From the NCBI GenBank assembly GCA_023664725.1, contig JAMPFA010000018.1, positions 1 through 37,937 on the forward strand: a stretch of 37,937 nucleotides of DNA, written 5' to 3'. The stretch comes from Roseburia sp. (GTDB lineage Bacteria > Bacillota > Clostridia > Lachnospirales > Lachnospiraceae). The position numbers and the translations under genes were made by a program. Below, one piece after another: positions 16,020-23,650 of this stretch; positions within the stretch are counted from its first letter, which is position 1, and each line of letters starts with the position of its first letter. The notes under the pieces are model-generated. The model did no database searches. It saw only the letters and a program-made list of their open reading frames with translations, and was not told the origin of the DNA.

Positions 16020-17858
16020 CTACACCTGGAATTTATTTACATTTTCAATCAGGATACTAACCTGTTCATCCAGCTCATTTACAATACTGCTGGAACTTTC
16101 CACAATTTTTGACAGTTCCATAGCCATAGCGGAGGATTCTTCTGCAACTGACGCATTATCCTGGGCAAGTCCGTTTAAGAAGGACAGCGCATTTGTCACA
16201 TTTGACCTCTGGCTTTCAATGGACCTAGTCATATTGTCAACAGATTCCACAGAAGTGACGCAGTTGTTCAGGCGCTCATATAGATTCTGGAAAGACTGTT
16301 TTGTGTTGTTTAACGTGACATCCTGCTCTTCTACGGAACTGTTCAGCTCTTTCATAATAGAAGTAGATTTATGGGCATTTTCAATCAGGTCATTTACCAC
16401 ATTCCGGATTTCGTTTACCGCATTGGAAGACTGGCTGGCAAGGTTTGAAATTTCATCGGCAACAACAGCAAATCCCCTTCCGGATTCCCCGGCTCTTGCC
16501 GCTTCGATGCTGGCGTTTAGTGCCAGAAGGTTCGTCTGGCTGGCAATTTCATCGATCAGATGGGCAGCGTCGCTGATGGATTCCACGGAATGCTGGGTGT
16601 TGTCTGTCTGTTCAGCCATAATTGCAATATTGTTTCTTGTCTGGTTGTTTACGTCGATCAGGTTTGCCAGTGTGTGCATAGACTCTTCACTGATTTCTTT
16701 CATCTCGCTGGAGGCTTCATTTAAACTGCGGATTTCAGAGCCTGTCTGTTCAATGTTGCTTCCCATAGTGTTTACATCGGTTGCAGCGCTGTCTGTGGAT
16801 GTGGCCTGCTGGGTAACATTGTCTGCAATGGAGCCCACCGCATCCGTCACCTGGGAGATGGAAGTTCTCATATTGGTAAAAGCATCTGCAAAATCATTCA
16901 TCGCTTTGTTGATGGTCTGTGAAACTTCGTTGATACGGTGGATCAGGCTCCGCATATTTTTCCGGGCAATTTTTAAGGCATCTCCGGTCTGTCCGATCTC
17001 ACTTCTGGATTTGATGTAAACCTCTGTAGTAAGGTCTCCTTCTGACAGGGCAGTTGCAAACGCCTGCATTTGTTTGAGGGGAGCTATAATCATCCGGCTG
17101 ATAATATCTGCGGCAACTAAAGCTACTATAATGGAGCCTGCAAAGATGATTAAAAGCAGTATGATATCAGTTTGATAACTTTTATTCAGTTTAGATTCCA
17201 TATCACTTTTTGCAATGCTGATATCATCAATATAGTTTCCTGTGGACACGATCCAGCCCCAAGGTTCAAAGATCTGGGAGTAGGCGATTTTTGGAGCAAC
17301 CGTCACACCGTCTGATTTGGTGAAATAAAATTGGTTGAATCCGCCTTTTTCAGGAGTCTGGCAGGTTTTCATGATCTCCTGGATGATCATGACGCCGTTG
17401 GGGTCTTCCAGTTCATAGCGGTAATTACCTTCCTGCTCTACTAAAATGGGATGCATCACCAGTATGTAATCGGTGTCATCAATCCAGAAGTATCCGCTTT
17501 CGTCGTCACGATAGCGCATAATGCGGATAATTTCCTTTGAGTCTTCTTTTGCTTGTTCCTCCGTCTTTTCCCCAGCCTGAAACTTGGCATATTCGCTTTC
17601 CAAAACGGAGATGGTGCTTTGCACCTGGGATTTGATCTCTGTCCGGTATCCTTCGTCCGTAGTGATTTCATATGTATTGTATGCCATGGTGGACAGATCA
17701 GACAGAGAAAAAATAGCGCATCCTCCGGTAGCCAATGCAGTGACCACAGCCACACCGAAGCATAGCTGCATGATCACTGTTTTCAAGCTTCTGGGTTTCT
17801 TATTTTGGTTCTGGTTTGTATTTTGTTTCTTCTCCTGCTTCTTATTTTGTTTCTTCAT
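16020..17858 (-). CDS. methyl-accepting chemotaxis protein with Cache sensor
   Basis: Chemoreceptor of 612 aa. An unusually Lys/Asn/Gln-rich cytosolic tail (residues 1-25) is followed by TM1 (about 28-53) and an external sCache-like ligand domain (about 60-225) with [28 protein letters not shown] and [18 protein letters not shown]2 is at about 228-253, then HAMP, then the signalling domain whose tip reads [22 protein letters not shown], near-identical to all MCPs and the CheA/CheW contact. The tail has no CheR-tethering pentapeptide. The ATG at 17858 follows AAGGGAGAAC. This Cache type often senses small organic acids or amines, but the ligand cannot be read from sequence. The 5' leader of about 120 nt has repeats (see separate entry). 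Confidence 0.95.
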   Translation of the reverse strand: MKKQNKKQEKKQNTNQNQNKKPRSLKTVIMQLCFGVAVVTALATGGCAIFSLSDLSTMAYNTYEITTDEGYRTEIKSQVQSTISVLESEYAKFQAGEKTEEQAKEDSKEIIRIMRYRDDESGYFWIDDTDYILVMHPILVEQEGNYRYELEDPNGVMIIQEIMKTCQTPEKGGFNQFYFTKSDGVTVAPKIAYSQIFEPWGWIVSTGNYIDDISIAKSDMESKLNKSYQTDIILLLIIFAGSIIVALVAADIISRMIIAPLKQMQAFATALSEGDLTTEVYIKSRSEIGQTGDALKIARKNMRSLIHRINEVSQTINKAMNDFADAFTNMRTSISQVTDAVGSIADNVTQQATSTDSAATDVNTMGSNIEQTGSEIRSLNEASSEMKEISEESMHTLANLIDVNNQTRNNIAIMAEQTDNTQHSVESISDAAHLIDEIASQTNLLALNASIEAARAGESGRGFAVVADEISNLASQSSNAVNEIRNVVNDLIENAHKSTSIMKELNSSVEEQDVTLNNTKQSFQNLYERLNNCVTSVESVDNMTRSIESQRSNVTNALSFLNGLAQDNASVAEESSAMAMELSKIVESSSSIVNELDEQVSILIENVNKFQV

Positions 17859-17876
17859 TGCTGTTCTCCCTTATGT

Positions 17877-17892
17877 TATACTCTAGAGCATA
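17877..17892 (-). promoter_or_regulatory. hairpin just upstream of the receptor's ribosome binding site
   Basis: On the minus strand TATGCTC-TA-GAGTATA pairs over seven positions with one G-U pair and ends 9 bases before GGGAGA. It could influence translation start. Confidence 0.4.
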
Positions 17893-17894
17893 CG

Positions 17895-17955
17895 CATCTG
17901 GCAAACCATTTGCTGGTTTTATTGTAATCATAGATAATGTCTGGCTAACCATTTG
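17895..17955 (-). repeat. 18-nt direct repeat in the receptor leader
   Basis: CATCTGGCAAACCATTTG (17895-17912) and TGTCTGGCTAACCATTTG (17938-17955) match at 15 of 18 positions. In the transcript each forms a small UGG-loop-CCA hairpin. They lie in the leader between promoter and start codon. Confidence 0.6.
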
Positions 17956-17987
17956 GCTCACGGGTATACAAAATAACCGTATACTTT

Positions 17988-17993
17988 ATTATA
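17988..17993 (-). promoter_or_regulatory. extended -10 promoter element for the receptor gene
   Basis: Minus strand reads TGCTATAAT, an extended -10 (TGn plus TATAAT). A -35 is weak. It implies an approximately 120-nt untranslated leader. Confidence 0.55.
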
Positions 17994-18108
17994 GCATAAA
18001 AATGCAGGAATGAAGTATTTTTTTTCAAAATCTTAATAAAATTGTTTTAACAATATACCAGTGGCGAAAAAGCGGAAACAGCATAAGCTAAAGAAAAAGG
18101 TGTTTTTT

Positions 18109-18597
18109 ATGAATCAGATGCCAGAACGTCTTTCTTTGTACAGGATGTTGGAAAGGGATATGCCCCAGGCTGTGGCACAGGTAAACGGCAGCAGCAGGGT
18201 TACGCCAATTCAGGGGTTTGTGAGGTTTTTTGAAGCGCCAGACGGCGGTGTGCTGGTTGAGACTAAGATCAGCGGACTGCCACAGGAGGCAGGGGAAGCC
18301 AGGAAAGAATTTTACGGCTTCCATATCCATGAATTTGGAGATTGTTCTGAAAACTTTACAGAGACAGGAAATCATTATAATCCCACAAACCGGGAGCACC
18401 CCATGCATACAGGGGATATGATCCCACTTATGTCCTCAGATGGAAATGCCTGGATGGTATTTTATGACGGAGATCTGAAGATCCCGGAAGTGGTGGGAAA
18501 ATCTGTGGTGGTACACAGAAGGCCAGATGATTTTACCACCCAGCCTTCGGGAAATTCAGGAGACAAAATTGCCTGCGGTGTGATATTTGCCACCTAA
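18109..18597 (+). CDS. Cu/Zn superoxide dismutase-like protein
   Basis: 162-aa SodC-type protein that would convert superoxide to oxygen and peroxide. All metal ligands are present: H72, H74 and H136 with bridging H89 for copper/zinc, and H89, H97, H100, D103 for zinc (FHIHEFGDC, GNHYNP, EHPMHTGD, VVVHRRPDD). The disulfide cysteines are C79 and C156. The substrate-guiding Arg before the ACG motif is replaced by Lys (GNSGDKIACG, K153). There is no signal peptide, so it appears cytosolic, unlike most bacterial SodC. I chose ATG 18109 after AAAAAGGTG; a GTG at 18061 would add a Lys/Arg-rich stretch with no clear ribosome binding site. Its stop overlaps the 3' remnant of a convergent pseudogene. 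Confidence 0.88.
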   Translation: MNQMPERLSLYRMLERDMPQAVAQVNGSSRVTPIQGFVRFFEAPDGGVLVETKISGLPQEAGEARKEFYGFHIHEFGDCSENFTETGNHYNPTNREHPMHTGDMIPLMSSDGNAWMVFYDGDLKIPEVVGKSVVVHRRPDDFTTQPSGNSGDKIACGVIFAT

Positions 18598-18821
18598 TCT
18601 TTTGTACCGGCATTTGCAGTTCTGATCATAGAAAGGATTTTCCGAAGGTACTCCTCGTTGTGATCAAGCCATATGTCGGCATATATCTTTTCCCATGAAA
18701 TAGGGAGTAACCTCATCAAATTCGCTGTTTATCACAAGAGTGGGGATATGGATTTTTTCTGCAGCTTTGGCAGAGTCCACATCCCCGTAGGAAAATCCAG
18801 TACACGGGAAACTTATGATTC
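18594..18821 (-). pseudogene. alpha/beta-hydrolase C-terminal remnant, frameshifted
   Basis: On the minus strand one frame reads GFSYGDVDSAKAAEKIHIP, then TLVINSEFDEVTPYFMGKDI, which is the final beta-strand and catalytic-Asp region of an alpha/beta hydrolase. It then hits a stop after a +1 shift near 18675; the other frame continues ADIWLDHNEEYLRKIL to a stop overlapping the SOD stop. The catalytic Ser half is gone, and a stop lies just upstream in the first frame. It sits directly after the ABC permease gene, as if once the last gene of that operon. Confidence 0.65.
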
Positions 18822-18827
18822 AGGGTA

Positions 18828-19964
18828 CTACTCAAGCATAATCTCTTTTAAGGACAAATGTTTCATCTTCTTGGTGTAGGAGTACATGATCAGTTCATAT
18901 AATATTACAAACACTGCCAGGGTGACAAACATTGCCGGAACGTCGAACTTATATTCTGGTAGATCTGTCACGTCAGCAAAGACCAAGGTCACGGTGAGCT
19001 TTAACAGCACATACTGGTAAACTGTGCCAAGGGCAAACCCAAAGTAGGCAAAGGGCCGGTATCCCCCCAGCACCACGCTGGAGCAGTCCTTATCTTCATA
19101 GCCGAAAACTTTCATCATGGTGATGGTTTTGCTGTTTGCCCTGATGACGGAAGTGGTTGCGATAAAGAGGGTGACACAGGCAAGGGTGAAGCCGATGCCC
19201 ATGATCATGACAGCCATCATCATGCTGGAAAGTTCATCCATGCTAAAGGACATCTGCATCATGGAGGAAAAACAGAAAACCGCAAAGGTAATGAAAAACA
19301 CCAGGGATTTTCTCTGCCTGATATTACTGCGCTTTAATTCCTGCAAAAAAGGCAGATCAGAATTTTTCCCGGAGGTTTTTACTTTTGTCCATGTTTTTCC
19401 CCGGAGAAGCTCCAGCGTGGGAAGCTTCAGTTTCAGGTAGCTGTAAAACACGGCTAACAGGGCAAAAAACAGGGCGGGAACAACCACAAGAAGGAAACAG
19501 AGCATGGGGTGGAAGGTTACGTTTATATCCGGCAAAAGACCGTCCTCGTTTTGCACTTCATAGAATTTTGGCATCAGAATGTGCGCACCGATATAACCCA
19601 GAGCAGTTCCACAGAATACGGATAATCCAAAAGCGGAAAATCCCTTAGCGATTTTTATCCTGGAATACCCGAGGGCTTTTAAAATCCCAAGCTCTTTTTT
19701 ATGTATGTCGATATAGTGGCTGATATAAAAGCACAGCAGCACTACGGTTGTAAGGAGCAGGCATCCCCCGGATACCAGGCTTACCACTTTGCCCGTCATA
19801 ACCAGGGCTTCATACAGGGACTTTACCGGCTCCATGGCCATTTGGCTTTCCATGCCAGAGAGATCCAGATTGTAGTTTAAAAACAGGGTGCAGACAAACA
19901 CGGCGCAAAAAGTAACGATAATGATGCCCACCATTTTTAAGGTGTCTTTTAAACTGATCATCAT
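18828..19964 (-). CDS. FtsX-like ABC transporter permease
   Basis: Membrane subunit of 378 aa with two FtsX-type units. Helix 1 is near 10-30 with a following external segment, then a cluster of three helices containing the coupling-helix region HKKELGILKALGYSRIKIAKG (about 90-110), and a second unit with TITMMKVFGYEDKDCS. It lacks the long extracellular domain and first half of the usual ~800-aa proteins, so it is a half-size version or an old truncation. The start ATG 19964 was chosen because AAAGGAGG lies 7 bases upstream; an upstream in-frame ATG overlaps the ATPase gene and has no ribosome binding site. Partner of the ATPase at 19979, likely exporting a peptide, lipid or antimicrobial. 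Confidence 0.85.
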   Translation of the reverse strand: MMISLKDTLKMVGIIIVTFCAVFVCTLFLNYNLDLSGMESQMAMEPVKSLYEALVMTGKVVSLVSGGCLLLTTVVLLCFYISHYIDIHKKELGILKALGYSRIKIAKGFSAFGLSVFCGTALGYIGAHILMPKFYEVQNEDGLLPDINVTFHPMLCFLLVVVPALFFALLAVFYSYLKLKLPTLELLRGKTWTKVKTSGKNSDLPFLQELKRSNIRQRKSLVFFITFAVFCFSSMMQMSFSMDELSSMMMAVMIMGIGFTLACVTLFIATTSVIRANSKTITMMKVFGYEDKDCSSVVLGGYRPFAYFGFALGTVYQYVLLKLTVTLVFADVTDLPEYKFDVPAMFVTLAVFVILYELIMYSYTKKMKHLSLKEIMLE

Positions 19965-19978
19965 AAACCCTGCCTCCT

Positions 19979-20671
19979 TTACCATTGAATTTCATAGGCG
20001 GATTTTACTTGTTCGTTGTGGTATTCCTCTATGACTTTTCCGCTGTTCATGCGGATGACGGTATTTGCCATATCTGCGATGTTCTGGTTGTGGGTCACCA
20101 TGACCATGGTAAATCCAAGCTTCTCCCGGAGCTTTGCGATATAGTCAAGGATCGACCGGCCTGTTGCCTCATCCAGTGCCCCGGTAGGCTCATCTAAGTA
20201 CAAGACCTTCGGTTTCTTCGCCAGGGCTCTTGCCACGGAAACCCTCTGCTGTTCCCCGCCGCTTAGTTCGTGGGGGTATTTGTTTAGTTTTTCTCCAAGT
20301 CCCACGGCTTTTATGATTTCCCGGTATTGTCTGTTTCCGGCTAAATCAGCGCCCATTTTCACATTTTTATCCACATTCAGATTGGGCAGAAGGAAATACT
20401 GCTGAAAAATATAGCCGATATGGTCTTTTCTGAATTTTGTCAGCTCTTTGTCCGTCATGGAAGTGATTTCCGTATCTTCATAAGAAATGCTTCCGCTGTC
20501 CGCAGGCTCTAAGCCTGAGATTACATTTAACAGGGTGGATTTCCCGGAGCCGGAGGTGCCAAGTATTACCACGAAATCTCTCTTCTTTATGGAGAGAGTG
20601 ATGCCCTTTAGCACCTGATTTTTGCTCTCTCCCATGCCGTAGCTTTTCTTTAGGTTTTCAATTTTTATCAT
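19979..20671 (-). CDS. ABC transporter ATP-binding protein (MacB/LolD-like)
   Basis: A 230-aa ATPase. Walker A is GTSGSGKST at 38-46, the Q-loop FQQYFLLPNLNV, the signature LSGGEQQRVSVARAL near 138, and Walker B VLYLDEPTGALDEATG near 158, with the H-switch in VMVTHNQ. The EPTGALD motif and short size place it with FtsX-coupled MacB, LolD and BceA ATPases. It powers the adjacent permease. Its start overlaps the TetR regulator gene by 14 bp and its stop is 14 bp from the permease start, forming one operon. Confidence 0.95.
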   Translation of the reverse strand: MIKIENLKKSYGMGESKNQVLKGITLSIKKRDFVVILGTSGSGKSTLLNVISGLEPADSGSISYEDTEITSMTDKELTKFRKDHIGYIFQQYFLLPNLNVDKNVKMGADLAGNRQYREIIKAVGLGEKLNKYPHELSGGEQQRVSVARALAKKPKVLYLDEPTGALDEATGRSILDYIAKLREKLGFTMVMVTHNQNIADMANTVIRMNSGKVIEEYHNEQVKSAYEIQW

Positions 20672-21260
20672 TGTTCGCTCCTTTGCTTTTCTCCTTGTTT
20701 TTTTCCAAAAATAGAAGACCTGTAAATACCTCTGTCAGCCTCTGGGAAATCTCTTCCTCACTGTAACTGCAAAGTTTTGTGGCACACATGGCAGCAATGC
20801 CGTGGGTATAAGTCCATAAGTGCTGGTACAATTTGTCGGCAGCAGGCCGGTCCAGTCCGTAAAGGTCCTGCACGGACTTTAAGATGTCCTCATAGCTGGC
20901 GTCAATTAAGGGCAGAATATTTGTCACATCTGTAAGTGTGGACAAAGGGGTCATAAAGAGAAGCTGAAACAGGATGGGTTCCTCTATGGAAAATCTGATG
21001 TAGGACATTCCCACACCTTTGAAAGCAATCTCTTTTTTCAGCCCGTTGGTTACATATTGCTTATAAAGCTCCTTTGCCTTGCCGATGACGTCATTTTTCA
21101 GCTCATCCATATTTTCATATACCGTAAAAATAGGGCGGGCGGAACTGCCTAATCGTTTCCCCAGCTCTCTGGAAGTGAGTTTTTCGATCCCTTCTGTCCT
21201 GGCAATCTCAAATGCCATCTGTTGTATTTCTTCCCTTGTAAATTTTGCTTTTGGCGGCAT
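20658..21260 (-). CDS. TetR-family transcriptional regulator
   Basis: A 200-aa repressor. The N-terminal TetR_N helix-turn-helix is at residues 8-52 (FTREEIQQMAFEIARTEG, then LTSRELGKRLGSSARPIF), and the rest is an all-helical ligand domain with TPLSTLTDV and a WTYTHGIAAMCA helix typical of TetR C-terminal domains (WHG type). It is first in the operon with the ABC ATPase and permease, and a 32-bp palindrome overlaps its promoter, so self-repression and control of the exporter are likely. The ligand is unknown. Confidence 0.93.
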   Translation of the reverse strand: MPPKAKFTREEIQQMAFEIARTEGIEKLTSRELGKRLGSSARPIFTVYENMDELKNDVIGKAKELYKQYVTNGLKKEIAFKGVGMSYIRFSIEEPILFQLLFMTPLSTLTDVTNILPLIDASYEDILKSVQDLYGLDRPAADKLYQHLWTYTHGIAAMCATKLCSYSEEEISQRLTEVFTGLLFLEKNKEKSKGANNDKN

Positions 21261-21281
21261 AATGTCTCCTATCTTTTCAAT

Positions 21282-21313
21282 TTAAATCATGCGTTTTAAA
21301 ACGTTTGGTTTAA
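21282..21313. promoter_or_regulatory. palindromic TetR operator
   Basis: Core CGTTTTAAAACG (21292-21303) is a perfect 12-bp palindrome. The flanks TTAAATCATG and TTTGGTTTAA extend the symmetry with 7 of 10 matches. It overlaps the end of the -10 box and the start region of the tetR operon. Confidence 0.75.
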
Positions 21314-21340
21314 TATAACACGGGATAGTAGGATTGTCAA
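21312..21340 (-). promoter_or_regulatory. sigma-A promoter of the tetR-ABC operon
   Basis: Minus strand TTGACA (21340-21335), a 17-bp spacer and TATATT (21317-21312). The adjacent palindrome lies where repressor binding blocks RNA polymerase. Confidence 0.8.
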
Positions 21341-21351
21341 TAAATTTTTGA

Positions 21352-21379
21352 TTGCATATGGGGGACTTTTTGGTATACT
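21352..21379 (+). promoter_or_regulatory. divergent promoter for the YgjP-like gene
   Basis: TTGCAT at 21352-21357, a 16-bp spacer and TATACT at 21374-21379, pointing away from the tetR promoter. Confidence 0.55.
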
Positions 21380-21433
21380 TATAGTGAAAAAATCGACATC
21401 AACATACATTTCTGAGAGATAAAGGTGAGTTTC

Positions 21434-22135
21434 GTGGAAGAGATTATATTGGATGGAATCTCTGTTTCCGTCACAAAAAAATCAATTAAAAATATGTATA
21501 TCCGTGTACTGCCTCCAGACGGAACAGTGAAAATATCGGCTCCCCGCAGTGTCAGCGATGAGTCTATCTGCAGATTTGCCCAGGCAAAATTACCCTGGAT
21601 AAAAGAGCAGCGAAAATTATTTCAGGAAAAGCCCTGTGGGGCAAAGAGGGAATATATCACAGGGGAATACTGCTATGTATGGGGGAGAAAATATCGGTTG
21701 GAGGTGCAGGAATCAGACTTTGGAAGCCGTGTGTTTCTCTCCGGGGATAATCTGGTGCTTCGGATCAAGGGGGAAAGCGATGCCTCCCGGAGGGAGAAAT
21801 TGTTGAATGAGTGGTATCGCAAAGAGATGCGCCAGACGGTTCCCAGGCTTTTGAAAAAGTGCGGGGATGTGGTGGGGGTACACGCCAAGGAATGGCAGAT
21901 TAAAAATATGCGCACAAGGTGGGGAACCTGCAATATTGCAAAAAAGCGGATCTGGCTGAATCTGCAGCTGGCATCAAAGCCGCCGGAGTGCCTGGAATAT
22001 GTGATCATTCATGAGCTGGTGCATCTCCTTGAGAGAAACCATAATAAGAGGTTTTATGGGTATATGGATGTGTTTTACCCGGGGTGGAGAGAGGTGCGGG
22101 AGAGATTGAATCGGCAGGGAGAATTTTATGCCTGA
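21434..22135 (+). CDS. YgjP-type zinc metallopeptidase (DUF45, M48-like)
   Basis: A 233-aa cytosolic protein of the YgjP/DUF45 family. The zinc-binding helix is HELVHLLERNH at residues 193-203, with HExxH plus a third His in NHNKRF. Upstream is the family's conserved stretch RTRWGTCNIAKKRIWLNL. The N-terminal half carries the usual KNMYIRVLPPDGTVKISAP start. Its physiological substrate is not established; members are often found near restriction or DNA-repair genes, which is not the case here. I chose GTG 21434 after AAAGGTGAG at a 5-base spacing; a GTG at 21425 is inside that ribosome binding site. Confidence 0.9.
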   Translation: MEEIILDGISVSVTKKSIKNMYIRVLPPDGTVKISAPRSVSDESICRFAQAKLPWIKEQRKLFQEKPCGAKREYITGEYCYVWGRKYRLEVQESDFGSRVFLSGDNLVLRIKGESDASRREKLLNEWYRKEMRQTVPRLLKKCGDVVGVHAKEWQIKNMRTRWGTCNIAKKRIWLNLQLASKPPECLEYVIIHELVHLLERNHNKRFYGYMDVFYPGWREVRERLNRQGEFYA

Positions 22136-22219
22136 AAAACAAAATATAGAATGAAAGAAAAGGGTCTGATATTAGTTTGTTATAGAAATATCCTTATGTT
22201 AGTAGAAGGAAAAAACTAA

Positions 22220-22248
22220 TTGACAAAAATTTATTCCATACTTATAAT
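22220..22248 (+). promoter_or_regulatory. perfect-consensus sigma-A promoter
   Basis: TTGACA at 22220-22225, exactly 17 bp, and TATAAT at 22243-22248. It drives only a truncated gene. Confidence 0.85.
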
Positions 22249-22283
22249 AAAACCTATGGATTCACTAGGAAAATGGAATTACT

Positions 22284-22499
22284 GTGGCGGCAAAAGGTAT
22301 GGAATTTATCGGGTATGCAAAATCGGTGATGGAACAGTATGAATTGCTGGATGCAAAATATATTTCACAGATAGATGTGAAAAAGACCTTCAGCGTATCC
22401 ATGCAGCATTACACGTTTGCTGTAAATGCATTTGTAGAACTTGTGAAGCAGTACGGAATGGATGAGTACCCATGTAAGACTATAGTATGTATTTTCTAA
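22284..22499 (+). pseudogene. 5' fragment of an unknown gene
   Basis: ORF of 71 aa reading MAAKGMEFIGYAKSVMEQYE at its start, helical and without recognised motifs. It begins under a perfect promoter. Its last codons (from about 22478) run into the interior of an oppositely oriented GNAT gene fragment, so the C-terminal part is missing. Start codon uncertain (GTG 22284 or ATG 22299). Confidence 0.45.
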
Positions 22500-22598
22500 T
22501 GCCCGCCTTGCCTGTTCTTCTGAATAAGCGTTCCAATCAACGCTTTTTCTTAACAAACTATATATATCGTAATTTAAAATGTTTTCCTTATAAATCAT
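22478..22598 (-). pseudogene. GNAT acetyltransferase 5' fragment
   Basis: Minus-strand ATG 22598 follows AGAGGAGAAAATATT and encodes MIYKENILNYDIYSLLRKSV, then DWNAYSEEQARRALENTYYSL. This is the standard N-terminus of GNAT N-acetyltransferases of the small cargo type seen on mobile elements. After YYSL the reading runs into unrelated DNA and the acetyl-CoA-binding part is lost. Confidence 0.65.
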
Positions 22599-22651
22599 AA
22601 TATTTTCTCCTCTACAGCTTCCTATTTTATCGCTCCTATAAACTGGATTTG

Positions 22652-23317
22652 TCAAATCAACTTGAAATGCTTTGCAATTACGTCGCAGACTGATTCTCTT
22701 GTATCAGTGCCATTATCTTGCCGCACCACTGTGAAAAAGCCACTGTCTGCATATTCGTCATAGTGCTTCTTGCTATTAATAAGCTCAAGTCCCCGTCTAT
22801 AATTTTCCATTACAGCTTCAGGATTTTGAAAACTCTCAATGATACTGAGAATAAATTGCTTTTCGGGGTCTCCCCGATCAAAAAAACGTTCAACACTCAT
22901 AGACTGTGGTGAAAGCATAACCGCAACATGATTATAGTTGGAAATTTCCTTCAATACGTCAACAGGGATATTGGTATCTACAATTACTTTTCTGTCCCTT
23001 GACAGTGAAATAAGTTCCGCCACCTCAAACGCTGCGGCTTCTTTTGCTGTGCTGTAAATCCACCGTTCATATTCTTCGGGAGAACGAGTAACAAATTCTT
23101 TCCAGTCAGTAAGATTCTTTATATAGCATAGGTCAGGCTGAACATCAGGCGATGCCACAATATCCGATACTGCACTATGATAATTTTCCCCGCAAAAAAA
23201 CATATCATATCGTTCAGCAAGCATTTTTACAGTTGTCGATTTTCCTGCATAAGCTGTACCTGTAATAAAATAAACATTTTTGAGATAATGTTTTAGGATA
23301 TTATTTTCAATTTTCAA
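22652..23317 (-). CDS. P-loop AAA/NadR-like ATP-binding kinase-like protein
   Basis: A 221-aa protein with Walker A GTAYAGKST at residues 20-28 (VYFITGTAYAGKST) and a central VIVDTNIP stretch that fits the Walker B or acceptor region of small nucleoside or polynucleotide kinase-like AAA ATPases. Cys and Tyr residues are spread without pattern. I chose the TTG start at 23317 because GGAGG lies 8 bases upstream; the longer in-frame extension runs through GC-rich palindromic DNA that looks non-coding. It lies on the same strand as the GNAT fragment and the TTRAP-like gene, so it is probably cargo of the same mobile element. Substrate unknown. Confidence 0.7.
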   Translation of the reverse strand: MKIENNILKHYLKNVYFITGTAYAGKSTTVKMLAERYDMFFCGENYHSAVSDIVASPDVQPDLCYIKNLTDWKEFVTRSPEEYERWIYSTAKEAAAFEVAELISLSRDRKVIVDTNIPVDVLKEISNYNHVAVMLSPQSMSVERFFDRGDPEKQFILSIIESFQNPEAVMENYRRGLELINSKKHYDEYADSGFFTVVRQDNGTDTRESVCDVIAKHFKLI

Positions 23318-23399
23318 TACTTCGTACCTCCAAATCCCGATTGCTAATGGCTCTATTATACGTTTTCCCACTGAAAAAGTATAGCCAGATTTCGTAAAA

Positions 23400-23650
23400 C
23401 TTGTCGGACTGAACAGCTTGTAATGCAAGGTGATTCCGGGCGGCAAACCCACAAAGGGGTAGCTGGCGGCAGCCAGCGCAGGGTGCAAAACGTCCAGTGG
23501 ACGTTTGTTCTGCGCCGACCGAAGCGGAGCGTCTCCTGTGATGATTGGAGCGGAGCGGAAATCATCTGCTGTCCGCAGGACGCCCCCGGCAGGTGGTGTA
23601 TAGTTGCGCCCCCCTTTCAGAGGGGGAGCCATGCCTGGCAGCTTCAGAAA
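23400..23650. other. GC-rich palindromic mobile-element DNA
   Basis: Short perfect palindromes occur close together: GCTGGC-GGCA-GCCAGC at 23462-23477 and AAACGTCC-AGT-GGACGTTT at 23488-23506, followed by CCCCC...GGGGG at about 23612-23626. The G+C content is much higher than in flanking DNA. Such regions recur between genes of Tn1549-like integrative elements. No convincing gene is seen; it could be transfer-origin or attachment-type DNA. Confidence 0.45.

Noticed and set aside
16219-17019. 266-aa plus-strand reading frame opposite the chemoreceptor
   Set aside because: It is the antisense shadow of the highly conserved receptor signalling domain and has no ribosome binding site.
17895-17955. 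c-di-GMP-I (GEMM) riboswitch in the receptor leader
   Set aside because: A GCAAACCATT-like string occurs on the plus strand only, whereas the transcript is the minus strand, and the conserved core (GCACAGGGCAAACC...GGCC) is not present.
18673-18879. 68-aa plus-strand ORF after the SOD gene
   Set aside because: The complementary strand encodes a coherent hydrolase C-terminus, so the plus-strand frame is accidental.
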